DNA from: Oceanicola granulosus HTCC2516 | GTDB taxonomy: Bacteria; Pseudomonadota; Alphaproteobacteria; Rhodobacterales; Rhodobacteraceae | Length of the DNA: 64,000 nucleotides | Direction: 5' to 3' | Assembly (NCBI RefSeq): GCF_000153305.1 | Contig: NZ_CH724107.1 | Coordinates: 1,671,806 to 1,735,805, forward strand | Translations under genes and position numbers: made by a program | Notes under the pieces: model-generated | Seen by the model: the letters and a program-made list of their open reading frames with translations, nothing else | Databases searched by the model: none | Told to the model about the DNA's origin: nothing | Part shown: positions 25,472-36,474 of the stretch, in pieces | Numbering within the stretch: position 1 is the first letter of the stretch | How the letters are laid out: the number at the start of each line of letters is the position of its first letter

Positions 25472-26686
25472 ATGAGCCCGCCCATGCGCCACACGATCCT
25501 CCCCCGCCTCGTCGCCCTCGCCCTCGCCCTCGCCCTGCCCGCGCCCGCCGCCGCGCAGGACATCTCCGCCGCGCTCGCCGCCGACGGCCTCGCCGCGACG
25601 GAGACCCGACTCGCCGCCCTGACCGAGCCGAGCCCCGAGGAGCGCTTCGCCCTCGGCGGCGTCCGCCTGCTGCGCTCGGTCGAGCGCGCGCTGCAGCTGC
25701 GCTACCGCCACGGCCTGTCGCCCGAGCTCGCGCTGGTCCCGGTGCTGCGCCTGCCGATCCCGCCCAATCCCGCGCCCGAACCGTTTCGCCCCGAGGCGGT
25801 GGAGGAGATGTTCACCGCCATCGACGCCGACCTCGCCGCCGCCATCGAGACGCTCGCCCCCATCGGCGACGACACCGAGCTCGGCCTCGTCATCGACCTC
25901 GCCGACATCTGGTTCGACATCGACGCCAACGGCAGCCGCGGCTGGGGCGAGGGCCTGGCCGACGTCACGTTCTTCTACCTCGGCTTCGGCGATGCCACCG
26001 CCATCACCCCGCCCAGCGTCCGCTTCGACACCGCCGACGCCGCGTGGCTCGCGGCCTACGCCCACCTCCTGAGCGCCGTCTCCAACATCGTCCTCGCCCT
26101 GTCGCCGACCGACGCCATCACCGAGGTGACGGAGGCCACCGCCGGCTTCGCCGCGATCAACGCCGAGACCGGCGAGGTCGCGGTCTGGGACGAGCAGGTC
26201 GGCACCGCCGTCGACCTCGTCGCGATCCTGCTCTCGGCGATCGAGCAGCAGCCAGACCCGGCCCACAGCCGCGCCGCGCTCGCTCATCTCGAGGCGATGA
26301 TCGGCCACAACCGCACCTTCTGGACCCGCGTCGCGCAGGAGCGCGACAACGACCGCGAATGGATCCCCAACAAGACGCAGGTCTCCGCGATGGGCCTGCC
26401 GTTTCCGCCCGAGACCGGCCCGGCGTGGCTGTCGGTGCTGGACGAAGGCGAGCGCGCGCTGAAGGGCGAGCTGCTGATCCCCTACTGGCGCCTCGGCCCC
26501 GGCGCCGGCCTCAACCTGCGCCGGATCCTCACCGATCCGCCCGAGATCGACATCATCGCCCTGATTCAGGGCAGCGCGCTGCTGCCCTACGTCGAGCGCG
26601 GCCCGCTGATGCGCGGCAGCTCCCTCGCCCGCTTCCGCACGCTCGGCGGCGGCGACGCGGCGCTCTACGCGGTGGTGCTGAACTAG
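25472..26686 (+). CDS. Exported protein of unknown function with an EF-hand-like loop
   Basis: This 404-residue precursor has a signal peptide (VALALALALPAPAAAQ); ATG 25484 is an equally good start. The mature part is mostly helical and I recognise no family. A canonical-length calcium loop is visible at about residues 149-160 (DIDANGSRGWGE, positions 25916-25951): D, D, N, G and E stand at loop positions 1, 3, 5, 6 and 12. It is flanked by LVIDLADIWF and GLADVTFFYL. The loop hints at calcium-dependent folding in the periplasm. It lies between mdh and a convergent glycosyltransferase gene, overlapping the latter's end by four bases. Confidence 0.75.
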   Translation: MSPPMRHTILPRLVALALALALPAPAAAQDISAALAADGLAATETRLAALTEPSPEERFALGGVRLLRSVERALQLRYRHGLSPELALVPVLRLPIPPNPAPEPFRPEAVEEMFTAIDADLAAAIETLAPIGDDTELGLVIDLADIWFDIDANGSRGWGEGLADVTFFYLGFGDATAITPPSVRFDTADAAWLAAYAHLLSAVSNIVLALSPTDAITEVTEATAGFAAINAETGEVAVWDEQVGTAVDLVAILLSAIEQQPDPAHSRAALAHLEAMIGHNRTFWTRVAQERDNDREWIPNKTQVSAMGLPFPPETGPAWLSVLDEGERALKGELLIPYWRLGPGAGLNLRRILTDPPEIDIIALIQGSALLPYVERGPLMRGSSLARFRTLGGGDAALYAVVLN

Positions 26687-27663
26687 CGCCCGGCGAAGTC
26701 GCGGTCGAACGCGGCGGGGGTGAAGGCGCCGGCGCCGAAATCGGGCCAGAGCCGGGCGACGGCGGCGCGCGGATCGAGCTCCTGCTCGATCAGCACCCCC
26801 GCCGCCCGCATCTCGGCGAGCTGCGCCGCGTCGGCGCGCAGCAGCCGGTCGTGGAGCGCGACGGCCTCGGCGAGCGGCTTGTCCTTGGCGAATTCGATCT
26901 GGCGCAGCCGGCCCTGGTGACGGCGGCGGGTCTTCGTCTTGGCCGCGGCGGCGGGCGCCATGACCCGCTTCCGCTGCAACTTCGTCGCCCAGCTGGCCGG
27001 GGTCAGCCCGTCGAAATGGTGCAGCCCGACGCGCGGCAGGCTCTTGACCCGCGCCCGGGCGATCTCCTTGCCGGCCTCGTCCTGCGCGGAGTGGATGTGG
27101 AGCCGCAGCCCGCTGCCCCGGCGCACCATGCTCTTCCACGTCGCGTAGCCCGCCATGCCGCGGTTCATGTAGTCGGCGACGTCGCCGTAGAGCGCGGCGA
27201 CCTTGTCGGCGTCCTGCGCCGGCTTGCGGAAGATGCCCTCGAAGATGTGAGTTCCACCGTCGCCGGGGCGGTAGATGCGCTCGCGCACCGGCAGCCGCAC
27301 CGCGTCGATCTCGGGCCCCATCAGCTCCAGCATCTCGCCCAGCAGAGCGCCGTTGCCGACGAACTCGTCGGCGTCGCAATGCAGCACCCAGTCGGCCTGC
27401 GCCTGCGCGAGCAGCCGGTTGGCGTTGCGCACCTGGCGATAGGTGTGCGGCCGCCGCGCGGCGGGGTGCAGCCTGCGCTCGAACCAGCCGTACTCGCGCA
27501 CGTCGACCTGCGCCTGCCCGGCCATCATCGCCTTGAGCTCGGGGGCGGGCTTGTCGCAGAACAGGGTGATCCGCGCCGCCCCCTCCGCGAGGTGGTGCGC
27601 CACGAACGCGGCGACGAGCGACGCCGGCTCGTTGACCGTCGCGACGATTTCCCAGCTGGCCAT
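26683..27663 (-). CDS. Family 2-like glycosyltransferase (first copy)
   Basis: This 326-residue protein is of the DUF4422/GT2-like group that starts with WEIVATVNEPASLVAAFVAHHLAEG. The acceptor/metal motif WVLHCDADEFV (D-x-D, about residue 100) is clear. It lacks membrane helices. A GGGAG ribosome site before ATG 27663 sets the start. It probably adds a sugar to a surface polysaccharide, but no polysaccharide cluster is nearby. It is transcribed away from sucC and shares the 230-base control region with it. Confidence 0.8.
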   Translation of the reverse strand: MASWEIVATVNEPASLVAAFVAHHLAEGAARITLFCDKPAPELKAMMAGQAQVDVREYGWFERRLHPAARRPHTYRQVRNANRLLAQAQADWVLHCDADEFVGNGALLGEMLELMGPEIDAVRLPVRERIYRPGDGGTHIFEGIFRKPAQDADKVAALYGDVADYMNRGMAGYATWKSMVRRGSGLRLHIHSAQDEAGKEIARARVKSLPRVGLHHFDGLTPASWATKLQRKRVMAPAAAAKTKTRRRHQGRLRQIEFAKDKPLAEAVALHDRLLRADAAQLAEMRAAGVLIEQELDPRAAVARLWPDFGAGAFTPAAFDRDFAGR

Positions 27664-27742
27664 GCGCGCTCCCTCTTGCTGGCCCGATCTATCTCCGCCG
27701 GCACGGGACATTCAAGCGCTCCGCCGGGAGCTGGTCGGTAGA

Positions 27743-27756
27743 TGTTGGCGATAACA
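27743..27756. promoter_or_regulatory. Possible LacI-family operator upstream of sucC
   Basis: TGTTGGCGATAACA is an imperfect palindrome (TGTT...AACA) with the central CG typical of LacI-family operators. It lies in the A+T-richer control region between the glycosyltransferase gene and sucC. LacI-type CceR is known to control central carbon genes in Rhodobacterales; I cannot match the exact site from memory. Confidence 0.3.
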
Positions 27757-27766
27757 CGACTAAATT

Positions 27767-27797
27767 TGTGATCACACGTTTCCGGAGCGTTATCACA
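27767..27797. promoter_or_regulatory. Imperfect inverted repeat TGTGAT-N19-ATCACA upstream of sucC
   Basis: TGTGAT (27767-27772) and ATCACA (27792-27797) are inverted copies, with an inner ACG/CGT pair at 27776-27778 and 27788-27790. The left part reads TGTGATCACA. It is a candidate regulator site for the suc genes or the divergent glycosyltransferase. Confidence 0.35.
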
Positions 27798-27893
27798 TTT
27801 GTCGCTTTTTCCGCCTATCCGCCCGATTGACCCTTAAAAGCATGGCCGCGCTGTGCTTGAAGAGACCAAACGCAGCCAGCTCGAGGAGCCGCC

Positions 27894-29087
27894 ATGAACA
27901 TCCACGAATATCAGGCAAAAGCGTTGCTACGCTCTTACGGCGCCCCGGTCAGCGACGGCCGCGCGGTCTTCCGCGCCGAAGAGGCGAAGTCGGCGGCGGG
28001 CGAGCTCGACGGCCCGCTCTGGGTGGTCAAGGCGCAGATCCACGCCGGCGGCCGCGGCAAGGGCTCCTTTCAGGAGGCCGACGCGGGCGACAAGGGCGGC
28101 GTCCGGCTGGCCAAGTCGGTCGAGGAAGCCGCCGAGGAGGCCAAGCGCATGCTCGGCCGCACGCTGGTGACCCACCAGACCGGCCCGGCGGGCAAGCAGG
28201 TCAACCGCGTCTACATCGAGGACGGCTCCGACATCGAGCGCGAGCTCTACCTCGCCCTCCTCGTCGACCGGCAGACCAGCCGCGTCTCCTTCGTCGCCTC
28301 CACCGAGGGCGGGATGGACATCGAGGAGGTCGCCGCCTCCACGCCCGAGAAGATTCTGTCCTTCTCCGTCGATCCGGCCACCGGCTACCAGCCGTTCCAC
28401 GGCCGTCGCATCGGCTTCGCCCTCGGGCTCGAGGGCGCGGCGCTCAAGCAGTGCGTGAAGCTGATGGGCACGCTCTACAAGATGTTCGTCGAGCGCGACA
28501 TGGAGATGCTCGAGATCAACCCGCTGATCGTCACCGACAAGGGCGACCTCAAGTGCCTCGACGCCAAGATCGGCTTCGACGGAAACGCGCTCTACCGCCA
28601 GCCCGACATCCTGTCGCTGCGCGACGAGACCGAGGAAGACGCCAAGGAGCTCGCCGCCTCCAAGTACGACCTCAACTACATCGCGCTCGACGGCGAGATC
28701 GGCTGCATGGTCAACGGTGCCGGCCTCGCGATGGCGACGATGGACATCATCAAGCTCTACGGCGCCGAGCCGGCCAACTTCCTCGACGTGGGCGGCGGCG
28801 CGACCAAGGAGAAGGTGACCGAGGCGTTCAAGATCATCACCTCCGATCCGCAGGTGAAGGGCATCCTCGTCAACATCTTCGGCGGCATCATGCGCTGCGA
28901 CGTGATCGCCGAGGGCGTCATCGCCGCGGTCAAGGAGGTCGGGCTCGAAGTGCCGCTCGTGGTCCGGCTCGAGGGCACCAACGTCGAGAAGGGCAAGGAG
29001 ATCATCGCCCAGTCCGGCCTCAACGTCATCGCCGCCGACGACCTCAAGGACGGCGCCGAGAAGATCGTCAAGGCGGTCAAGGGCTGA
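27894..29087 (+). CDS. sucC: Succinyl-CoA synthetase (ADP-forming) beta subunit
   Basis: This 397-residue ATP-grasp protein starts [12 protein letters not shown]. It contains the nucleotide-binding [16 protein letters not shown] and the C-terminal CoA-ligase segment [18 protein letters not shown]. With SucD it converts succinyl-CoA to succinate and makes ATP. It is the first gene of the suc cluster. sucD does not follow directly; a sulfotransferase-like gene lies between. Confidence 0.97.
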   Translation: MNIHEYQAKALLRSYGAPVSDGRAVFRAEEAKSAAGELDGPLWVVKAQIHAGGRGKGSFQEADAGDKGGVRLAKSVEEAAEEAKRMLGRTLVTHQTGPAGKQVNRVYIEDGSDIERELYLALLVDRQTSRVSFVASTEGGMDIEEVAASTPEKILSFSVDPATGYQPFHGRRIGFALGLEGAALKQCVKLMGTLYKMFVERDMEMLEINPLIVTDKGDLKCLDAKIGFDGNALYRQPDILSLRDETEEDAKELAASKYDLNYIALDGEIGCMVNGAGLAMATMDIIKLYGAEPANFLDVGGGATKEKVTEAFKIITSDPQVKGILVNIFGGIMRCDVIAEGVIAAVKEVGLEVPLVVRLEGTNVEKGKEIIAQSGLNVIAADDLKDGAEKIVKAVKG

Positions 29088-29092
29088 GCGAG

Positions 29093-30037
29093 ATGCGGGC
29101 CGTCGCCCATATCGGGATGCCCAAGACCGGATCGAGCACGATCCAGGGCTTCCTCGCCGAGCACGGCGCGCACCTGCGCGCCCACGGCCTGCATTACGCC
29201 AATTACAGCCCCCGGCAGGATCAGGCCGAGTTCCTGCTGGCCACCCACCAGCGGCTCGGCCGCCCGATCCGCAACCCGGCGATGCGCCACGCGCTCGGCG
29301 CCGGCACGCCCGAGAAGCAGGCGGCGCGGGTCGCCGAGTTCGAGCGCGCGCTCGACGCCGACCTCGCCCGCCTCGCGCCCGGCACCCGCTACCTCGTCTC
29401 GTGCGAGATGATCGGCTGGCCCTACCGGCGCGAGGGCTTCATGCGAACCTTCCACGAGTGGATGACCCAGCGCTTCGACGAGGTGGATTACGTCATCTAC
29501 CTGCGCCCGCAGGACAGCTGGATGCTGAGCGAGTACAGCCAGCTGCTGCGCAACGGCGGCACCAAGTCGATGGAGGAGTTCCTCCGCACCGTCACCCCGC
29601 CCGACTACCACGCGCTGATCCGCCGCTGGGAGGGGATCGCCGGCACCGACCGTGTCGACGTCCGCCTGCTCGATCCGGCGCGGCTCAAGGCGGGCGATCT
29701 GGTGGCCGACTTCTGCGACGCGCTCGCCATCCCCGCGCCCGAGGGCACGGGGGCGGCGCGGCGCAACGAGAAGCTCTCCGCCGTCGCCGCCGCGCGGACC
29801 CTGCGCATCAACCGCGCGCTCCGGCGCGTCCAGGGCAGCCGCGCCGGGCACGCCGTGGCGGAGGGGCTGCGCCGCCTGTCCGCCTCCGCCGCCGCCCGGA
29901 GCGCGCCGCCGCTCAGCTTCCGCCCCGAGCAGTCCGCCCGGATCCGCGAGGTCACCGCCCGGTCCAACGACCGGCTGCGCGCCGCCCGCTTCCCCGAGCT
30001 CGACTGCCTATTCCCCACCATGCGGCCCGCCCCGTGA
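29093..30037 (+). CDS. Sulfotransferase-like protein between sucC and sucD
   Basis: This 314-residue cytosolic protein begins [27 protein letters not shown] is the 5'-phosphosulfate-binding loop of sulfotransferases that use PAPS. A serine in the region [10 protein letters not shown] and the pattern [18 protein letters not shown] (about residues 136-153) fit the 3'-phosphate-binding R-x-P...S element. The substrate is unknown; a surface glycan or lipid is usual. It starts five bases after sucC and ends 55 bases before sucD, inside a core metabolic operon. Base composition is like its neighbours, so it is not a recent arrival. Confidence 0.78.
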   Translation: MRAVAHIGMPKTGSSTIQGFLAEHGAHLRAHGLHYANYSPRQDQAEFLLATHQRLGRPIRNPAMRHALGAGTPEKQAARVAEFERALDADLARLAPGTRYLVSCEMIGWPYRREGFMRTFHEWMTQRFDEVDYVIYLRPQDSWMLSEYSQLLRNGGTKSMEEFLRTVTPPDYHALIRRWEGIAGTDRVDVRLLDPARLKAGDLVADFCDALAIPAPEGTGAARRNEKLSAVAAARTLRINRALRRVQGSRAGHAVAEGLRRLSASAAARSAPPLSFRPEQSARIREVTARSNDRLRAARFPELDCLFPTMRPAP

Positions 30038-30092
30038 GGCCGCAGCCGACACCCGCCCGACATCGGGCACACCAGACAAAGGACGAGGGCAC

Positions 30093-30974
<882 letters not shown>

Positions 30975-31182
30975 GCCATGCCCGCCCGGGCCGCCTCCCG
31001 CGCCAGCCTGCCGCCGCGTGCGGCGGGTGCGGCGTTGCCCCGCGCCCGATCCATCATATCTAACGGTGCGCCCGCCCCGCGGACGCGCCGGACCCCGCGC
31101 GCACGCCTCGCCGTCGCGCCCTCACCCGTCTCGCGCTTCCGCGGCGCACCCCGGCCAAGACCCGCCTGAAAGGCCACGAGCG

Positions 31183-34152
31183 ATGACCGACCAGTCCCCG
31201 AACGACGTCTTCCACGCCTCCTCCTTCCTGCAGGGGGCGAACGCCGACTACATCGAGCAGCTCTACGCGCGCTACGCCGACGATCCGCGCGCCGTCGACG
31301 AGAGCTGGCGGGAGTTCTTCAAGGCCCTCGGCGACCAGACCGGCGCCGCCAAGGCCGAGGCCGCCGGGCCCTCCTGGGCCCGCGCCGACTGGCCGCCCCA
31401 GCCCAGCGACGAGCTGACCGCCGCGCTCGACGGCCAGTGGCCGGCCGAGACGCGCCCCGACGCCAAGGCCGCCGGCGACAAGATCCGCGACAAGGCCGCC
31501 GCCACCGGCGTCTCCGTCAGCGAGGAGCAGATCCGCCACGCGGTGCTCGACTCGATCCGCGCGCTGATGCTGATCCGCGCCTACCGCATCCGCGGCCACC
31601 TCGCCGCCGACCTCGATCCGCTCGGCATGCGCGAGCAGGTCCCCCACCCCGAGCTCGACCCGGCCAGCTACGGCTTCACCAAGGCCGACATGGACCGGCC
31701 GATCTTCATCGACAACGTGCTCGGCCTCGAGATCGCGAGCCTCAACGAGATCCTCGAGATCGTGCGCCGCACCTATTGCGGCACCTTCGCGCTCCAGTAC
31801 ATGCACATCTCCGACCCCGAGCAGGCGGCGTGGCTCAAGGAGCGGATCGAGGGCTACGGCAAGGAGATCCACTTCACCCAGACCGGCCGCAAGGCGATCC
31901 TCAACAAGCTGGTCGAGGCCGAGGGCTTCGAGAAGTTCCTGCACGTCAAGTACATGGGCACCAAGCGCTTCGGCCTCGACGGCGGCGAGGCGCTGATCCC
32001 GGCGATGGAGCAGATCATCAAGCGCGGCGGCGCGCTCGGGATCAAGGACATCGTCATCGGCATGCCGCACCGGGGCCGGCTCAGCGTGCTCGCCAACGTC
32101 ATGCAGAAGCCCTACAAGGCGATCTTCAACGAGTTCCAGGGCGGCTCCTTCAAGCCCGAGGACGTCGACGGCTCGGGCGACGTGAAGTACCACCTCGGCG
32201 CCTCGTCCGACCGCGAGTTCGACGGCAACGTCGTCCACCTCAGCCTGACCGCCAACCCCAGCCACCTCGAGGCGGTCAACCCGGTCGTGCTCGGCAAGGT
32301 GCGCGCCAAGCAGGATCAGCTGAAGGACACCGAGCGCAAGCAGGTCATGGGCATCCTGCTGCACGGCGACGCCGCCTTCGCGGGCCAAGGCGTGGTGGCC
32401 GAGGGGTTCGGCCTCTCCGGCCTGCGCGGCCACAAGACCGGCGGCACCATGCACATCGTGGTGAACAACCAGATCGGCTTCACCACCGCGCCGCACTTCT
32501 CGCGCTCCAGCCCCTACCCCACCGACATCGCGCTGATGGTCGAGGCCCCGATCTTCCACGTCAACGGCGACGACCCGGAGGCCGTCGTCCACGCCGCGCG
32601 CGTCGCCACCGAGTTCCGCCAGAAGTTCGGCAAGGACGTGGTGATCGACATGATCTGCTACCGTCGCTTCGGCCACAACGAGGGCGACGAGCCGATGTTC
32701 ACCAACCCGGTGATGTACAAGAAGATCAAGGGCCACAAGACGACCCTGACCCTCTACACCGAGCGGCTGGTCAAGGACGGGCTGATCCCCGAGGGCGAGA
32801 TCGAGGACATGAAGGCCTCGTTCCAGTCGATGCTCAACGAGGAGTTCGAGGCCGGTAAGACCTACAAGCCCAACAAGGCCGACTGGCTCGACGGGCGCTG
32901 GTCGCACATGGACAAGATGAAGGAGGGCAAGTACCAGCGCGGCAAGACCTGGATCAAGCGCGAGACGCTCGAACAGATCGGCAAGGCGCTGACCAACGCC
33001 CCCGACGACTTCACCGTCCACCGCACCGTCCAGCGCCTGCTCGAGTCCAAGCGCCAGATGTTCGAGACGGGCGACGGCTTCGACTGGGCCACCGCCGAGG
33101 CGCTGGCCTTCGGCTCGCTGCTCACCGAGGGCTACCCGGTGCGTCTCTCCGGCCAGGACAGCGCGCGCGGCACCTTCTCGCAGCGCCACTCCGCGCTCGT
33201 CAGCCAGGAGACGGAAGAGCGCTACTACCCGCTCAACCACATCCGCGAGGGCCAGGCCCGCTACGAGGTCATCGACTCGATGCTCTCCGAGTACGCGGTG
33301 CTCGGCTTCGAGTACGGCTATTCCCTCGCCGAGCCCAACGCGCTGACGCTCTGGGAGGCCCAGTTCGGCGACTTCGCCAACGGCGCGCAGATCATGTTCG
33401 ACCAGTTCATCTCGTCGGGCGAGAGCAAGTGGCTGCGCATGTCGGGCCTCGTGATGCTGCTGCCGCACGGCTACATGGGCCAGGGCCCCGAGCACTCCTC
33501 CGCCCGCCTCGAGCGCTTCCTGCAGATGTGCGGGCAGGACAACTGGATCGTCGCCAACTGCACGACCCCGGCCAACTACTTCCACATCCTGCGCCGCCAG
33601 CTGCACCGCTCGTTCCGCAAGCCGCTCGTGCTGATGACCCCGAAGGACCTGCTGCGCCACAAGCTCGCGGTCTCGCGCGACGAGGACTTCCTGCAGGGCT
33701 CCTCCTTCCACCGGGTCCTCTGGGACGACGCCGAGAAGGGCAACTCCGACACCGAGCTGAAGCCCGACGGCGAGATCAAGCGCGTCGTCATGTGCTCGGG
33801 CCGGGTCTACTTCGACCTGCTCGAGGAGCGTGATGCGCGCGGCATCGACGACATCTACCTGATGCGCTTCGAGCAGTTCTACCCGTTCCCCGCCCAGTCG
33901 GCGGTGAAGGAGCTCGAGCGCTTCAAGGGCGCCGAGATGATCTGGTGCCAGGAAGAGCCCAAGAACCAGGGCGCCTGGTCCTTCATCGAGCCCAACCTCG
34001 AGTGGGTCCTGTCGCGCATCGACGCCGCCAACAAGCGGCCCCGCTACGTCGGCCGCCCCGCCGCCGCCTCCCCGGCGACCGGCCTCGCCTCCCAGCACAA
34101 AGCCCAGCAAGAGGCGCTCGTGAACGACGCCCTGACCATCGAAGGGAACTGA
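31183..34152 (+). CDS. sucA: 2-oxoglutarate dehydrogenase E1 component
   Basis: This 989-residue thiamin-diphosphate enzyme starts with the E1o-specific [21 protein letters not shown]. It has [14 protein letters not shown], the ThDP/Mg region [17 protein letters not shown]...[10 protein letters not shown], and [24 protein letters not shown]. It decarboxylates 2-oxoglutarate and transfers succinyl to SucB. ATG 31183 begins the known N-terminus; the upstream in-frame region is Arg/Pro-rich and noncoding in character. Confidence 0.97.
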   Translation: MTDQSPNDVFHASSFLQGANADYIEQLYARYADDPRAVDESWREFFKALGDQTGAAKAEAAGPSWARADWPPQPSDELTAALDGQWPAETRPDAKAAGDKIRDKAAATGVSVSEEQIRHAVLDSIRALMLIRAYRIRGHLAADLDPLGMREQVPHPELDPASYGFTKADMDRPIFIDNVLGLEIASLNEILEIVRRTYCGTFALQYMHISDPEQAAWLKERIEGYGKEIHFTQTGRKAILNKLVEAEGFEKFLHVKYMGTKRFGLDGGEALIPAMEQIIKRGGALGIKDIVIGMPHRGRLSVLANVMQKPYKAIFNEFQGGSFKPEDVDGSGDVKYHLGASSDREFDGNVVHLSLTANPSHLEAVNPVVLGKVRAKQDQLKDTERKQVMGILLHGDAAFAGQGVVAEGFGLSGLRGHKTGGTMHIVVNNQIGFTTAPHFSRSSPYPTDIALMVEAPIFHVNGDDPEAVVHAARVATEFRQKFGKDVVIDMICYRRFGHNEGDEPMFTNPVMYKKIKGHKTTLTLYTERLVKDGLIPEGEIEDMKASFQSMLNEEFEAGKTYKPNKADWLDGRWSHMDKMKEGKYQRGKTWIKRETLEQIGKALTNAPDDFTVHRTVQRLLESKRQMFETGDGFDWATAEALAFGSLLTEGYPVRLSGQDSARGTFSQRHSALVSQETEERYYPLNHIREGQARYEVIDSMLSEYAVLGFEYGYSLAEPNALTLWEAQFGDFANGAQIMFDQFISSGESKWLRMSGLVMLLPHGYMGQGPEHSSARLERFLQMCGQDNWIVANCTTPANYFHILRRQLHRSFRKPLVLMTPKDLLRHKLAVSRDEDFLQGSSFHRVLWDDAEKGNSDTELKPDGEIKRVVMCSGRVYFDLLEERDARGIDDIYLMRFEQFYPFPAQSAVKELERFKGAEMIWCQEEPKNQGAWSFIEPNLEWVLSRIDAANKRPRYVGRPAAASPATGLASQHKAQQEALVNDALTIEGN

Positions 34153-34156
34153 TCAG

Positions 34157-35779
34157 ATGTCCGTAGAAGTCCGCGTCCCCGCCCTCGGAGAGAGCGTCAC
34201 CGAAGCCACCGTCGCCACCTGGTTCAAGAAGCCGGGCGACGCCGTCGAGGCCGACGAGATGCTCTGCGAGCTCGAGACCGACAAGGTGACGGTCGAGGTC
34301 CCCTCCCCCGCCGCCGGCAAGCTCGACGAGATCGTCGCCGCCGAGGGCGAGACGGTCGGCGTCGACGCGCTGCTCGCCAACATCGCCGAGGCCGGCCACG
34401 CCGGCTCCTCGACCGACATCAAGCCCCGCGAGGGCAAGAGCGCCAACCCCGAGCCCGCCGAGCCCGACGCCGGCACCGAGGGCAAGAGCGGCGCCGACGG
34501 CTCGGGCGACGGCGGCGGCGGCGGCGAGGAGATCGAGATCACCGTCCCCGCCCTCGGCGAGAGCGTCACCGAGGCCACCGTCTCGACCTGGTTCAAGAAG
34601 CCCGGCGACAGCTTCGAGGCCGACGAGATGCTCTGCGAGCTCGAGACCGACAAGGTCTCCGTCGAGGTGCCCGCCCCCGCCGCCGGCACCCTGAGCAAGC
34701 TGCTCGCCGAGGAAGGCGCCACCGTCGAGGCCGGCGGCAAGCTCGCCCTGATGACCACCGGCAAGGCCGCCGCCTCGGCCAAGGCCGAGGGCACGCCCGC
34801 GACCACCACGAGCCAGACCCCCGAGGGCGACCGCGGCGGCTACGGCGACCGCGGCACCCCCGACACGCCGCCCACCACCGAGAGCCGCGGCGACATCGAG
34901 GACGCGCCCTCCGCCAAGAAGATGATGGCCGAGAAGAACCTCTCCGCCGACGCCGTCACCGGCACCGGCAAGGGCGGGCGCATCATGAAGGAAGACGTGC
35001 TCAACGCGCTCAACAAGCCGCAGCAGGCCGAGGCGCCCAAGCCCCAGGCCGCCCGCGCGCCCTCCACCCCGGCCGACGCCGACCGCGAGGAGCGGGTCAA
35101 GATGACCCGCCTGCGCCAGACCATCGCCCGCCGCCTCAAGGAGGCGCAGAACAACGCCGCCATGCTGACCACCTACAACGAGGTGGACATGGGCGGCATC
35201 ATGGACCTGCGCAACGAGTACAAGGACCTGTTCCTCAAGAAGCACGGCGTGAAGCTCGGCTTCATGTCCTTCTTCGTGAAGGCCTGCTGCCACGCGCTCA
35301 ACGAGGTGCCCGACGTCAACGCCGAGATCGACGGCACCGACGTGGTCTACAAGAACTACGTCAACATGGGCATCGCCGTCGGCACCCCCAACGGCCTCGT
35401 CGTGCCCGTCGTGCGCGACGCCCACGAGAAGGGCTTCGCCCAGATCGAGAAGGAGATCGCCGAGCTCGGCGCCAAGGGCCGCGACGGCAAGCTGTCGATG
35501 GCCGACATGCAGGGCGGCAGCTTCACCATCTCCAACGGCGGCGTCTATGGCTCGCTGATGTCCTCGCCGATCCTCAACCCGCCGCAATCGGGCATCCTCG
35601 GCATGCACAAGATCCAGGAGCGTCCGATGGTCGTGAAGGGCCAGATCGTCGCCCGCCCGATGATGTACCTCGCCCTCAGCTACGACCACCGTATCGTCGA
35701 CGGCAAGGGCGCCGTGACCTTCCTCGTGCGCGTGAAGGAAGCGCTCGAGGATCCCCGCCGCCTGCTGATGGACCTCTGA
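34157..35779 (+). CDS. sucB: 2-oxoglutarate dehydrogenase E2 component with two lipoyl domains
   Basis: This 540-residue protein has two tandem lipoyl domains (about residues 2-80 and 125-200), each with the lipoyl lysine in E-T-D-K-V. They are joined by Pro/Asp/Gly-rich linkers. An E1/E3-binding domain ([18 protein letters not shown], about 250-285) and the succinyltransferase core follow, the latter with [15 protein letters not shown] (catalytic His and Asp). Most described SucB proteins have one lipoyl domain. It follows sucA after four bases. Confidence 0.96.
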   Translation: MSVEVRVPALGESVTEATVATWFKKPGDAVEADEMLCELETDKVTVEVPSPAAGKLDEIVAAEGETVGVDALLANIAEAGHAGSSTDIKPREGKSANPEPAEPDAGTEGKSGADGSGDGGGGGEEIEITVPALGESVTEATVSTWFKKPGDSFEADEMLCELETDKVSVEVPAPAAGTLSKLLAEEGATVEAGGKLALMTTGKAAASAKAEGTPATTTSQTPEGDRGGYGDRGTPDTPPTTESRGDIEDAPSAKKMMAEKNLSADAVTGTGKGGRIMKEDVLNALNKPQQAEAPKPQAARAPSTPADADREERVKMTRLRQTIARRLKEAQNNAAMLTTYNEVDMGGIMDLRNEYKDLFLKKHGVKLGFMSFFVKACCHALNEVPDVNAEIDGTDVVYKNYVNMGIAVGTPNGLVVPVVRDAHEKGFAQIEKEIAELGAKGRDGKLSMADMQGGSFTISNGGVYGSLMSSPILNPPQSGILGMHKIQERPMVVKGQIVARPMMYLALSYDHRIVDGKGAVTFLVRVKEALEDPRRLLMDL

Positions 35780-35784
35780 GCAGA

Positions 35785-36447
35785 ATGAAGTACATCTTCG
35801 CGTTTCTGCAGCCGGAGAAGCTGCCGGAAAAACCCCTCGATCGCTTCTTCGCGATGTTCGATGCCGCTAACGAGATGGTCGATAATCTAGTAACTGACGA
35901 TAGCCAGCCCGATTTCGATAATCTAGTTTTCGATGAGTATTCAAGTGTCTTAGAAACGTCCGCAGAAGCTTTGGGGATTCACCTTCCAATAACTCCCGGA
36001 AATGACTCTAGCCTTCACTACAGAATGAGGCGGGCTGTCGGGAAAATGAAGTTGGAGAACATACTTCGCCGAGGAGAAGAAGAGAAGCTGACGCTCCTAA
36101 GTCCCGCAACTCGCTCCGAGATTCAGCTCCAGATCGACGTACTGAGGAAATCTATTGAAACCTCCTCTATTCCCGAAAATCGGAAGATGAAGTTGAACAA
36201 GAAGCTCGAGCAGATAGAGGAGATCATCGACGAAGGGATCATCGACGTACGGAATGTACTTATGATCCTATCCATAGTTGGCGCCGGGCTCGTGACTACA
36301 ACAGGATTCCTCGCTGATGCACCAGGTGCGATTGGTACCATCACGGCACTTATCGGAGTGGAGCAAGACGCACAGAGCGATGAACCAATTATGCTTGAGA
36401 GGGACGAACCTCCGAAACTTCTACAGGGGCCACTCGAAAGGGAATAG
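35785..36447 (+). CDS. A+T-rich unknown gene inserted after sucB
   Basis: This 220-residue protein has no family I recognise. Two 60-base blocks I counted (35881-35940 and 36001-36060) are 38% and 48% G+C, far below the flanks. It uses codons rare here (TTA, CTA, ATA, AGA, AGG). An acidic N-terminal part (residues 1-65) is followed by a helical middle (IQLQIDVLRKSIETSSIPEN then KKLEQIEEII, about 115-150). A hydrophobic segment with one long or two short membrane helices (about 155-190) comes next, then an acidic tail. It starts five bases after the sucB stop, so it can be translated from the suc message. The composition points to horizontal transfer. Confidence 0.75.
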   Translation: MKYIFAFLQPEKLPEKPLDRFFAMFDAANEMVDNLVTDDSQPDFDNLVFDEYSSVLETSAEALGIHLPITPGNDSSLHYRMRRAVGKMKLENILRRGEEEKLTLLSPATRSEIQLQIDVLRKSIETSSIPENRKMKLNKKLEQIEEIIDEGIIDVRNVLMILSIVGAGLVTTTGFLADAPGAIGTITALIGVEQDAQSDEPIMLERDEPPKLLQGPLERE

Positions 36448-36474
36448 TTACTCCTGCCAAAGGAAACTCCTTCA

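Noticed and set aside
27801..27812. GTCGCTTTTTCC as end of a terminator with the TGTGAT/ATCACA repeat
   Set aside because: No gene on the plus strand ends just upstream; the glycosyltransferase is divergent, so a control site is the better reading.
31011..31026. CCGCCGC-GT-GCGGCGG palindrome between sucD and sucA
   Set aside because: Short G+C-only palindrome without T-run or conserved context; expected by chance in this DNA.
31060..34110. A very long open frame opposite sucA
   Set aside because: It is the antisense reading of a high-G+C gene with strong codon bias; the amino-acid string is low in complexity and has no motifs, while the plus strand is unmistakable SucA.
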